In this document: one piece after another, positions 52,097-60,311 of the stretch
Layout: every line of letters starts with the position of its first letter
How positions within the stretch are numbered: position 1 is the first letter of the stretch
Source of the DNA: Flavobacterium phragmitis
GTDB lineage: Bacteria > Bacteroidota > Bacteroidia > Flavobacteriales > Flavobacteriaceae
Direction: 5' to 3'
Length of the DNA: 64,000 bases
NCBI RefSeq assembly: GCF_900112575.1
Contig: NZ_FOMH01000002.1
Coordinates: 372,001 to 436,000 of the forward strand
Position numbers and translations under genes: made by a program
Notes under the pieces: model-generated
Database searches by the model: none
What the model saw: the letters and a program-made list of their open reading frames with translations, nothing else
What the model was told of the DNA's origin: nothing

Positions 52097-52672
52097 ATGA
52101 AAACGGATGAATCTTATTTAGAAAGTGTCAAAAAGCAATTTTTGTACTATAAAATGCTTGGCGAAAAAGCAATGGATCAACTCGAACCTTCACAGCTTTT
52201 TGTTTCGTTTAATGATGATACCAACAGTATTGCAACCATTATAAAACATATTTCAGGAAATATGCTTTCGCGTTGGACAGATTTCTTAACTTCTGATGGA
52301 GAAAAAGAATGGCGAAACCGCGATACCGAATTTGAAAACGATTTGCAATCTAAAGAAGAAGTTCTGGAAGTGTGGAACAAAGGCTGGAATTGTCTTGAAA
52401 AAGCTTTAGAAAATTTAAAACCCGAACAGCTTTCGGATATAATTTATATTCGAAATGAAGGTCATACCGTTATTGAAGCTATCAATCGTCAGTTGGCACA
52501 TTATCCTTATCATGTCGGGCAGATTGTATTTTATGCCAAACAATTGAAAAACAGCGAATGGAATAGCTTATCGATTCCGAAGAATAAATCGGGAAATTAT
52601 AATGCTGAAAAGTTTGCCAAAGAAAAAGAAATCAAGAACTTTACCGATGATGAATTAAAGAGATTGAAATAA
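52097..52672 (+). CDS. DUF1572 (DinB-like) protein
   Basis: The 191-residue four-helix-bundle protein fits the DinB/YfiT fold. Likely metal ligands are His in TIIKHISGN and His in HYPYHVGQI. Members use the metal site for thiol-transfer chemistry or have unknown roles. The acidic-basic C-terminal part NFTDDELKRLK is characteristic of DUF1572. It is co-transcribed with the HxlR regulator gene and is followed after 15 bases by a frameshifted gene. Confidence 0.88.
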   Translation: MKTDESYLESVKKQFLYYKMLGEKAMDQLEPSQLFVSFNDDTNSIATIIKHISGNMLSRWTDFLTSDGEKEWRNRDTEFENDLQSKEEVLEVWNKGWNCLEKALENLKPEQLSDIIYIRNEGHTVIEAINRQLAHYPYHVGQIVFYAKQLKNSEWNSLSIPKNKSGNYNAEKFAKEKEIKNFTDDELKRLK

Positions 52673-52687
52673 TTTATCTTTCTAGAT

Positions 52688-53151
52688 ATGAAATCAAAAG
52701 ATAACGAAACGCATCAATTTCTGCCTAGTGGCGAATGGGAAGGATTTTATTGTTATTCAAATTCCCCTTCACAACATAAAATGTCTATTGAATTGAGTTT
52801 TGCAAATTCAATTATTACAGGTTCTGGAATTGATGATGTGGATTCATTTCGATGGAACGGTTCCTATAATTTGGAACATTTTAAACTGAAATGGTCAAAA
52901 CTTATCCAACACATATCATTAATTATGCTGGAGACATAGACGAAAACGGCATTTGGGGAGTTTGGGATAATCCTGAAGACTTGAGTTTTTTTGCTGATTT
53001 TTCGCCAAATATTTTTCAACAAGCTCTAGCAATGACAAAAGGAGGTTTTCACATCTGGCCCAAATCTTTAAATAGTGAATCTAAAGAGGAAATGCGAGAA
53101 GAAGTCAAAGAATCCAAAAAACTGAAAGAATTTTATATTCAAAAAATCTAA
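52688..53151 (+). pseudogene. hypothetical protein, split by one missing A
   Basis: Two overlapping frames form one protein: the first (52688-52939) starts MKSKDNETHQFLPSGEWEGF and the second (from 52891) continues MVKTYPTHIINYAGDIDENG. Inserting one A in the AAA run at 52889-52891 fuses them to a sensible 154-residue protein with FKLKMVKTYPTH at the junction. I do not recognise the family. The mature part is polar with many aromatic residues and no signal peptide. Either it is a recent pseudogene or a base is missing from the read. Confidence 0.75.
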
Positions 53152-53186
53152 TCATAATACAACTATTTATTATTTCCCTAATGTCC

Positions 53187-53278
53187 TAGCCCCGATTGTC
53201 CCGAAATTTCGGGAGAAATCCTTTTTATTTTTTCTTAAAAAAATAAAAAAATTGAAATGGAAAGAGGGATTAGCTCCT
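53187..53278. ncRNA. structured intergenic element resembling the Flavo-1 motif
   Basis: The element begins TAGCCCCGAT and ends GGGATTAGCTCC. Inside are a 16-base palindrome TCCCGAAATTTCGGGA (53199-53214) and an A/T stem (53222-53233 with 53238-53249). From memory this pattern of conserved ends (AGCCCCGAT...GATTAGCTCC) belongs to an interspersed Flavobacterium RNA or repeat, close to the Flavo-1 motif of Rfam. I cannot check it. It lies 18 bases before a lipoprotein gene, but no riboswitch function is suggested. Confidence 0.5.
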
Positions 53279-53295
53279 AAAAAAACTTAATTAAA

Positions 53296-53667
53296 ATGAA
53301 AAAAATACTATTCTTATTTCCTATAGTGGCTTTAGTTTCATGCTACAATTCAGAACACAATTGCAAAGATTTTAAAACTGGGAAATTCAAATTTGAAACG
53401 GAAGTTAACGGCGTAAAAAAAACTACTTTATTTGAACGTAAAGAAGATATTGAAATCGAAACTTTTGAAGGGAAAACAGATACAGCAACCATTCGCTGGG
53501 TAAGTGATTGCGAATATGTGTTGCAGAAAAAACATCCAAAAAATATGGCAGAAGAAAAAGCCATCAGCATGAAGATTTTAACGACTTCTAAGGATTCTTA
53601 TACTTTTGAATTTGGTCTGGTTGGTTCTGAAGAAAAGCAACGCGGTACTGTTCATAGAGTTGAATAA
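53296..53667 (+). CDS. hypothetical lipoprotein
   Basis: A 123-residue lipoprotein with signal peptide MKKILFLFPIVALVSC (Cys16). The mature part is polar and beta-rich with two further cysteines (NCKDF, DCEYV), which could form a disulfide. I recognise no family. It is followed by a strong terminator, so it is a single-gene unit. Confidence 0.75.
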   Translation: MKKILFLFPIVALVSCYNSEHNCKDFKTGKFKFETEVNGVKKTTLFERKEDIEIETFEGKTDTATIRWVSDCEYVLQKKHPKNMAEEKAISMKILTTSKDSYTFEFGLVGSEEKQRGTVHRVE

Positions 53668-53680
53668 TTCTTGATTTTAT

Positions 53681-53719
53681 AAAAATTTAAAGCTCCATTT
53701 TACGGAGCTTTAAATTTTT
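53681..53719 (+). terminator. terminator of the lipoprotein gene
   Basis: AAAAATTTAAAGCTCC and GGAGCTTTAAATTTTT (53681-53696 and 53704-53719) are 16-base perfect arms with a 7-base loop. Confidence 0.9.
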
Positions 53720-53786
53720 AATGATTGAAACACTTTGTGGAGTTACTTGCGGAGATTCCTCGTTCCTCGGGATGACAAACTGTACG

Positions 53787-53826
53787 ATTAAACCTTTGTC
53801 ACTTTGTATCTCTGTCCCTTTGTAAC
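53787..53826. repeat. CTTTGTCACTTTG repeat, third copy
   Basis: ACCTTTGTCACTTTGTATCT and then CCCTTTGTAAC match the word seen at 33.4 and 40.1 kb. It lies in the gap before the DUF294 gene. Confidence 0.6.
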
Positions 53827-53894
53827 TCAAAAAACAAACGTGTTTCTTTTACATTTCTATTTTAAATAGTACTTTAGGACTTTAATCTAGCCAC

Positions 53895-55814
53895 ATGAAA
53901 AATACCATTTCGCAGAGAGTTGCAGACTTTTTAAAAGGATATCCGCCGTTTAATTTTTTGCATCAGAAAGATTTAGAAAAACTGTCTGAACAGATTTCAA
54001 TTATATATAAAGAAAAAGATTCGGTAATTTTTGCTGAAAATGATAAAACACACGATTCGTTTTATGTGGTGCATAAAGGTGCTGTCGCCCTGAAAAAAAG
54101 TACTAAAAATACCGTTTTAGATATGTGTGATGAAGGCGATATTTTTGGACTTCGTCCGCTTTTGGCACAAGAAAATTATATTATGGAAGCGGTAGCACAT
54201 GAAGAAAGTATTTTATATGCGATTCCGATTGCTGTTTTCAAACCTTATGCTCTCGAAAACCGAAATGTTGGTAATTTCCTGATTGAAAGTTATGCTTCTA
54301 ATACGCGAAATCCGTATTCGGATATTCATAAAGATAAATTATATGGTGATGATCAGCTGAATGAAAATCTGCATTCCAGTAATCATTCCTTCGATTTAGC
54401 TCCTATCAAATATTCGAAAAAAATAGTTACCTGCAGTCCGTCAACCACTGTTAAGGATATTGCTAAAATTATGAATAAGAAAAAAGTCGGAGCCATTTTG
54501 ATTGTAGATGAAATGCTTCCGATTGGTATTTTAACCGATAAAGATCTTCGAAATAAAATTGTTACAGGCGATTTTCCTATTACGACGACTGCTGAAACAA
54601 TCATGACAAAACCGGTAATTACCTATCCTAAAAAAATGACGGTTACCGAGGCTCAAATGGCAATGATGAAAAGCAATATCAGTCATTTGTGTTTAACAAA
54701 AGATGGTACGGTAAATACAAAAGCGGTTGGGATTTTATCGAAACATGATGTTATGGTGGCGCTTGGGAACAATCCTGCTGTTTTGATTAAAGCTTTGAAA
54801 CGTACCAAAAAAATCAAAGAAATAAAACCAATTCGCAATCAAATCATGCAATTGCTTCAAGGTTATCTGGATCAGAATATTCCAATGACTTTGATCACCA
54901 AAATTATTACTGAACTAAACGAAGCCTGTACAACGCGAGTTATCGAAATTTGTATAGAAAAAATGAGCAGTCCACCTCCTGTAAAATTTGCCTGGCTGGC
55001 ACTTGGAAGTCAGGGACGCGGTGAGCAAATGCTTCATACCGATCAGGATAATGCCATTGTTTATGAAAATGTAAATGAAGTTTTTAGGGATGAAACCAGA
55101 ATCTATTTCCTAAAATTTGCTGGACTTGTTAATAAAGGTCTTTTTGAAATTGGCTACGATTACTGTCCTGCCGATATGATGGCGTCGAGTCCAAAATGGT
55201 GTATGAGCCTTGTCGACTGGAAAGCTCAGGTACATCATTGGATTACCAATCCTGGCAAAAATGAAGTTTTACTTTCGTTCATTTTCTTTGATTACAGCAT
55301 GACTTACGGCGATTCTGATATTGTAAACGAATTATCTGATGCTATTTTTGAATATGTAAAGGCCAATCCGATTTTTTATATGCATTTGGTGAGCGGTGCA
55401 TTGCAAAGTCCGTCTCCTACAGGATTTTTTAGACAATTCTTAGTAGAACAAGATGGTGCCAATAAAGATAGTTTTGACATTAAACGAAGAGCTTTAATGC
55501 CTTTAACCGACGCGGCGCGTCTTTTAACTTTATCGCATTCGGTAAAAGGAATCAGTAATACGGCAGAGCGTTTTGAAAAACTGGCAGAATTGGAACCTAA
55601 TAACAGAGAATTGTATTTATCGTGTTCGTATTCATTTAAAGCATTATTAAAATTCAGAACCAAGCAAGGGCTTTTACACCATGATTCGGGTCAGTTTATC
55701 GAGTTGGAATCTTTAACCAAAATGGAAAAAATTAAACTGAAACGTACTTTTAAAACGATTAAAGAACTTCAGGAACTTATTTCAGTACGTTTTAATATCT
55801 CAAATCTGGTATAA
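53895..55814 (+). CDS. cNMP-CBS-DUF294 nucleotidyltransferase-like protein
   Basis: The 639-residue protein has a cyclic-nucleotide-binding domain (about 15-130), two CBS domains (about 165-225 and 230-290), a DUF294 nucleotidyltransferase-like domain (ALGSQGRGEQ and TDQDNAIVY, about 355-385) and a DUF294_C helical end. The domain order is the usual one in bacteria. CBS domains sense adenosine nucleotides and the NTase-like domain keeps its GS and DXD-like motifs. The next gene, a DnaQ-like exonuclease, starts 2 bases later. The partner and substrate are unknown; a nucleotide-regulated sensor role is inferred. Confidence 0.92.
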   Translation: MKNTISQRVADFLKGYPPFNFLHQKDLEKLSEQISIIYKEKDSVIFAENDKTHDSFYVVHKGAVALKKSTKNTVLDMCDEGDIFGLRPLLAQENYIMEAVAHEESILYAIPIAVFKPYALENRNVGNFLIESYASNTRNPYSDIHKDKLYGDDQLNENLHSSNHSFDLAPIKYSKKIVTCSPSTTVKDIAKIMNKKKVGAILIVDEMLPIGILTDKDLRNKIVTGDFPITTTAETIMTKPVITYPKKMTVTEAQMAMMKSNISHLCLTKDGTVNTKAVGILSKHDVMVALGNNPAVLIKALKRTKKIKEIKPIRNQIMQLLQGYLDQNIPMTLITKIITELNEACTTRVIEICIEKMSSPPPVKFAWLALGSQGRGEQMLHTDQDNAIVYENVNEVFRDETRIYFLKFAGLVNKGLFEIGYDYCPADMMASSPKWCMSLVDWKAQVHHWITNPGKNEVLLSFIFFDYSMTYGDSDIVNELSDAIFEYVKANPIFYMHLVSGALQSPSPTGFFRQFLVEQDGANKDSFDIKRRALMPLTDAARLLTLSHSVKGISNTAERFEKLAELEPNNRELYLSCSYSFKALLKFRTKQGLLHHDSGQFIELESLTKMEKIKLKRTFKTIKELQELISVRFNISNLV

Positions 55815-55816
55815 TA

Positions 55817-56449
55817 ATGAGTTTATTCAATTTTTGGAAGAAAGAAGAAAACAATCTATTCGATGAAAATATTACCATCGAAGAAACTCGTTTTGTGGTT
55901 TTAGATACCGAAACTACTGGATTTGATTATGATAATGATCGCATTTTATGCATCGGTGCACTGGTTCTTCAAAACGGAATTATTAATGTTCAGGAAAGTT
56001 TTGAAGTTTATTTGGAACAAGAGCATTATGATAAATCGACAGCCCAAATTCATGGTATTTTAAAAGATCTGCTTGTCAAACGCCCAACTGAATTAGAAGC
56101 TCTACAGCAGTTTTTAGACTTTTTAGGAGATTCTATAATTATTGCACATCATACCATTTTTGATGTCACGATGATTAATAGAGCTTTAGAACGAAACAGA
56201 CTTCCGCAATTGCAAAACAAAACTTTAGATACGGCTTATTTATATAAAAAGACCTTAATTCAATCGCATTTATTTGAGCGAAAAGATCATTACACCTTAG
56301 ATGATTTGGCTGATAAATTCGACATTTCAAAAAAAGACCGTCATACCGCTTTGGGCGATGCTTACATTACTGCCATTGCTTTTCTTAAGATTGTGAAGAA
56401 GTTAAGAGAAAAAAAAGCAGTCAATTTAAATCAGATTTTTAAATATTAA
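55817..56449 (+). CDS. DEDDh 3'-5' exonuclease (DnaQ/PolC-like)
   Basis: A 210-residue protein with the exonuclease motifs VVLDTETTGFDYDND (ExoI, Asp/Glu), HHTIFDVTMINR (ExoII) and RHTALGDAYIT (ExoIII, HxxxxxD). This is the DEDDh set typical of DNA polymerase III epsilon and oligoribonuclease-like enzymes. Its short N-terminal segment MSLFNFWKKEENNLF is family-typical for proteins coupled to DUF294 genes. It is translationally coupled to the upstream gene by a 2-base gap. Confidence 0.92.
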   Translation: MSLFNFWKKEENNLFDENITIEETRFVVLDTETTGFDYDNDRILCIGALVLQNGIINVQESFEVYLEQEHYDKSTAQIHGILKDLLVKRPTELEALQQFLDFLGDSIIIAHHTIFDVTMINRALERNRLPQLQNKTLDTAYLYKKTLIQSHLFERKDHYTLDDLADKFDISKKDRHTALGDAYITAIAFLKIVKKLREKKAVNLNQIFKY

Positions 56450-56570
56450 GATTTTTTTTAGAGCCTTAAATTTACATTCAAAACTTTCAATTTACCATTT
56501 CATAATACAAGACTTACATTTATTAGCATTAAGAAAAAATTAACATAACGTGTACTTTGTTTTAGAGAGA

Positions 56571-56578
56571 TAGCTTTG
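56571..56578 (+). promoter_or_regulatory. phoX -7 promoter element
   Basis: TAGCTTTG matches TAnnTTTG, 28 bases before the ATG. No convincing -33 TTG is seen at the usual spacing, so an activator may be needed. Confidence 0.5.
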
Positions 56579-56606
56579 CCTTAATCAAAAAAATAAAAAA
56601 CACTTT

Positions 56607-58085
56607 ATGAAAGCTAACTTTTTAAAATCAATTACCTTGCTTGGATTTGCAGGTCTTTCTGCAATAAGCTGTCAAAATGATGACAAAGATTCAAAAAACG
56701 ATGTAAACGCAAGTATCGATTTTACTTCACATTCAAAAGTACCTCCTTTTGTGTATGCTCAACCAGGTTTTGAAAACTTAAAAATCAGTACTTTAATTAC
56801 AAGTGCAGATGTTCTTCCAAATTCACCTTCTTTTGTTTACGGAGCACAGCCAGACGGAGCTGGATTAATGAAAGATCCAAATGGTGATGGATACATTATG
56901 ATTACCAACCATGAAATTATTCAATCGGTTTCAAGAGTATATTTAGATAAAACTTTCAAACCTGTAAAAGGTGATTACATCGTTGATGGTGTTGGAGGCT
57001 TAACACGTTTATGCTCTGCAACTTTAGCAACTCCTGAAATTCACGGATTTGGTCCTATCTTTTTAACTGCTGGAGAAAGCGGTCAAGAAAGTATGGTTCA
57101 CGGAATTAATCCTCTTGGGTTATCTACTGATAAAGCACGAACTGACAGAGTTTTGCCAGCTTTAGGAAAAGCAAGTATGGAAAACGCTGTTCCGCTTCCA
57201 AAAGAAGCTTATCCAGGAAAAACAGTTATTTTAATTGGTGAAGATCAATCATATTCAACTTCTCACGTAAGTGCTGGTCAGTTGATTATGTATGTAAGTA
57301 CAGTTGGTGATTTGTCTAACGGAAAATTATACGCTTTAAAAAGAACTGACGGAAATCAGGTTGAAACTACTATGACTTTAAACAATTCATATCCAGTTGA
57401 ATTTGTTGAAATTCCGAATGCTAAAAACTTAACTGGTGCCGTAATCAATACAACAGTTAATGACTTAAAAGCAATTCGTTTTTCAAGAGTTGAAGACGTA
57501 GATTACAGAAAAGGAAGCGCAAGCAACAATAGAGAAATCTATTTTACTGCAACAGGTCAGGCAACTAACAATGCTCCTGTTGACGGATATACGATGTGGG
57601 GAAGAGTTTATAAAGTAAAATTAGACGCAACAAACCCATTAAAAGGAACTTTAGAATTGGCTGTTGAAGGTGACAGTACTCCAGGAACTGGAATCATCAA
57701 TCCAGATAATTTATGCGTAACTGAAAACTATGTTTACATTCAAGAAGATGGTGATAGTTATTATGCAGATGCAAAACACGATTCGTATATCTGGCAGTAC
57801 AACATCGCTACAAAACAAAATAAAGCGTGGTTAAACATGAACCACAAGAGAACAGATACGGCTTGGAACACACTTTACAACCAAACTGGCGAAATGAGAT
57901 TTGGAAGCTGGGAATTTGGAGCTATGCAAGACATTTCAGATATCATTGGTGTTCCAGATACTTTCACGGTAAATATTCACCCTCATACTTGGCAGAGTGA
58001 TGCATTTAAAAATGCTGATGGTTCAGGAACTCAAACGAACAAAGAGGGAGGACAAACTGTAATTATTAGAAACGTACAACGATAA
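56607..58085 (+). CDS. phoX: PhoX-type (DUF839) phosphatase lipoprotein
   Basis: The 492-residue protein has a lipoprotein signal (MKANFLKSITLLGFAGLSAISC, with Cys22) and a PhoX/DUF839 domain, seen as VYGAQPDGAGLMKDPNGDGYIMITNHE (partly cited), AGESGQESMVHG, GEDQSYSTSHVSAGQL and PDNLCVTENYVYIQEDGDS. PhoX enzymes hydrolyse phosphate esters with a Ca/Fe cofactor and are often secreted. It is 69 bases before the peroxidase gene. An iron or phosphate response is plausible but is not shown by a known box. Confidence 0.88.
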   Translation: MKANFLKSITLLGFAGLSAISCQNDDKDSKNDVNASIDFTSHSKVPPFVYAQPGFENLKISTLITSADVLPNSPSFVYGAQPDGAGLMKDPNGDGYIMITNHEIIQSVSRVYLDKTFKPVKGDYIVDGVGGLTRLCSATLATPEIHGFGPIFLTAGESGQESMVHGINPLGLSTDKARTDRVLPALGKASMENAVPLPKEAYPGKTVILIGEDQSYSTSHVSAGQLIMYVSTVGDLSNGKLYALKRTDGNQVETTMTLNNSYPVEFVEIPNAKNLTGAVINTTVNDLKAIRFSRVEDVDYRKGSASNNREIYFTATGQATNNAPVDGYTMWGRVYKVKLDATNPLKGTLELAVEGDSTPGTGIINPDNLCVTENYVYIQEDGDSYYADAKHDSYIWQYNIATKQNKAWLNMNHKRTDTAWNTLYNQTGEMRFGSWEFGAMQDISDIIGVPDTFTVNIHPHTWQSDAFKNADGSGTQTNKEGGQTVIIRNVQR

Positions 58086-58154
58086 TAATTTCTACCAAAA
58101 TCTTACTGACAACCCTTATTTTCCGATAAGGGTTGTTTCTATTACAACACCACT

Positions 58155-59939
58155 ATGAAATTAAAATATTTTACTTTTCTATTCCTACTGCTTTCTTTTT
58201 TCTTTTCATGCAAAGAGAGTGAAGCATCAAAACCAACGGTTAAACAAGAATTACTTGTCGATTTAAGTAAACTTAATAATCAAATTGTTCGATTTCAAAA
58301 ACTTATAACCAGCAATTCATCACAGAAAGAAATTGTAGAACAATTTAAAAAATCTCGTCTGGCATACAAAAAAGTCGAATGGGCAATTGAATATTTTATT
58401 CCTGAAACTGCCCGATTTATGAACGGCCCCGCTTTGGACGAGATGGAACTAGAAGAAAACCGATCTTTTGAACCGCATGGTTTTCAGGTTATGGAAGAAA
58501 TGATTTATCCTGAATACAATCCTGAAAGCAAAGAAGATTTAACGAGAGAATTGAATATTTTCCAATCAAACATAAAACAGCTTAAAAGCACTTTTGAAGT
58601 TATTACTATTAGTGATGACTATGTTTTGGATGCCATGCAACAGAATGTTTTTAGAGTTATCGCCTTAGGAATAACCGGTTTTGACAGTCCAATTTTGCAG
58701 TCTTCAATTCCAGAAGCTGGCCAGAGTTTAATCTCAATTCCAGAAACGCTTGAAAAGATTAATGCTAGTAATAAATCGGTATCTGAATTAAGAGAATTAA
58801 CCAAAAACGCACAAAAGTACTGCACTGAAAATAATAATTTTAATGCTTTCAATCGTGCTATTTTTATAACTGAATATCTAAATCCGATTTCGAAAAAACT
58901 GAAAACTTTTCAGAAAGAAGAAAACATAAAAAATGTAAAGAAAAGCAGTCCGCTAAAACCAACAATTGAAACTTTATTCGATAAAGATGCTTTTGATGTA
59001 AATGCTTTTGTGCTTTCTAAAGAATATGATTTTACTAAAGAAAAAGTGATTTTAGGCGAAAAATTATTTTATGACACAAGTCTTTCTAAAAACAATGACC
59101 GAAGCTGTGCAACCTGTCATAACCCTGAAAAAGCATTTACTGATGGTTTAAAAACAAACGTTTCATTAACTGGAATGAATTTACCACGAAACACTCCTAC
59201 TCTAACCTATGCATCTTTGCAAAATGCCCAGTTTTGGGATATGCGTCAGTTGGATTTAGAAAAACAGAGTGTAGATGTGATTCAGAATAAAGATGAAATG
59301 CACGGATCAATGGAAAACATTCATGCTAAAATTCAGCTGGATAAAGAATATGTAAAACTATTCAAAAAAGCCTTTCCAAAAACCTCAAAACCTGAAGCCT
59401 GGCAGATTCAAAATGCAATTGCGAGTTATGTTCGTTCGTTAAACTCTTTTGATTCGAGATTTGATGAATACATGAGAGGAAATAAAAACGTCCTAAACAA
59501 TGAAGAAATCGAAGGAATGAACCTTTTTATGGGAAAAGCAAAATGCGCTACCTGTCATTTTACACCTTTGTTTAACGGAACAATTCCGCCAAGTTATTCC
59601 AAAACAGAACACGAAGTTATCGGAACTCCAAATGAGCCTTCGGGAAAATCCTTAAGCCCAGATAAAGGCCGTTACATATACAATAAAATGCCTCAATTGG
59701 TTGGCGCTTTTAAGACACCAACCGTGAGAAATACAGCTGTAACTGCTCCGTACATGCACAACGGAGTTTTTAAAACGTTAGAAGAAGTAGTTTCTTTTTA
59801 CAATAAAGGTGGCGGAATTGGTTTAGGCTACGAAGTAGAAAATCAAACTCTTCCTTTTGATAAACTGAATTTGACTGTTAAAGAAGAAAAAGCGCTTGTT
59901 GCTTTTATGAAAACGCTAACGGATAAAAAATACCAGTAA
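58155..59939 (+). CDS. di-haem cytochrome c peroxidase with imelysin-like N-terminal domain
   Basis: The 594-residue lipoprotein (Cys19 after a hydrophobic signal) has a helical N-terminal domain (about 30-260, with the imelysin-like YFIPETARFMNGPALDEME) and a C-terminal MauG/CcpA-type peroxidase domain with two haem motifs, CATCH near 317-321 and CATCH near 458-462, plus the conserved PTVRNTAVTAPYMHNGVF near the C-terminus (partly cited). It likely reduces peroxides in the periplasm using c-type cytochromes. The imelysin-like part suggests iron binding. It follows phoX on the same strand. Confidence 0.88.
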   Translation: MKLKYFTFLFLLLSFFFSCKESEASKPTVKQELLVDLSKLNNQIVRFQKLITSNSSQKEIVEQFKKSRLAYKKVEWAIEYFIPETARFMNGPALDEMELEENRSFEPHGFQVMEEMIYPEYNPESKEDLTRELNIFQSNIKQLKSTFEVITISDDYVLDAMQQNVFRVIALGITGFDSPILQSSIPEAGQSLISIPETLEKINASNKSVSELRELTKNAQKYCTENNNFNAFNRAIFITEYLNPISKKLKTFQKEENIKNVKKSSPLKPTIETLFDKDAFDVNAFVLSKEYDFTKEKVILGEKLFYDTSLSKNNDRSCATCHNPEKAFTDGLKTNVSLTGMNLPRNTPTLTYASLQNAQFWDMRQLDLEKQSVDVIQNKDEMHGSMENIHAKIQLDKEYVKLFKKAFPKTSKPEAWQIQNAIASYVRSLNSFDSRFDEYMRGNKNVLNNEEIEGMNLFMGKAKCATCHFTPLFNGTIPPSYSKTEHEVIGTPNEPSGKSLSPDKGRYIYNKMPQLVGAFKTPTVRNTAVTAPYMHNGVFKTLEEVVSFYNKGGGIGLGYEVENQTLPFDKLNLTVKEEKALVAFMKTLTDKKYQ

Positions 59940-59954
59940 AACCAAAATAAACCA

Positions 59955-60005
59955 CTCTGCACTGAAAGTGCAGAGGTTTGTTTTACGAGGGACTGAAAGT
60001 CCCTC
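59955..60005. repeat. two hairpins sharing the ACTGAAAGT loop, at the IS200 remnant's end
   Basis: CTCTGCACT-GAA-AGTGCAGAG (59955-59975) and GAGGGACT-GAA-AGTCCCTC (59987-60005) both carry ACTGAAAGT at the tip. A third hairpin, ATTTCATTC-AA-GAATGAAAT (60011-60030), overlaps the end of the tnpA remnant. They probably include the right end of the IS200-type element, and the first may also terminate the peroxidase transcript. Confidence 0.65.
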
Positions 60006-60013
60006 TTATTATT

Positions 60014-60304
60014 TCATTCAAGAATGAAATTTGAATCATCATCATTATCTTTCCTTCTATGATGCTCCAGATATTCATTTACCATTTCATCAGTTATATT
60101 TCCTGTACTCCAAACTCCATAGCCACTTGCCCAAAAATGCTGTCCCCAGTAACGCGCATGAAGTTCTGGAAACTCCATTTGTAATTTCCTTGAAGTACGA
60201 CCTTTGAAACTTTTTAAAATTGAACTTACATTTTGCTTCGGAGCATACTCAATATGCATGTGGACGTGATCCGCACTAACAACTCCTTTCAAAATTTCTA
60301 TCCC
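60014..60304 (-). pseudogene. IS200-type transposase (tnpA), N-terminally truncated
   Basis: The minus-strand frame reads GIEILKGVVSADHVHMHIEY and continues to the catalytic-tyrosine region NITDEMVNEYLEHH. The HUH histidines (HVHMH) and the Y1 tyrosine helix are present, as in IS200/IS605-type TnpA, but about 45-50 N-terminal residues are missing. Homology stops near 60304, where sequence of a Clp ATPase gene begins on the other strand. There is no start codon of the normal type. It is probably inactive. Hairpins on its 3' side fit an IS200 right end. Confidence 0.85.
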
Positions 60305-60311
60305 TTCCCAC

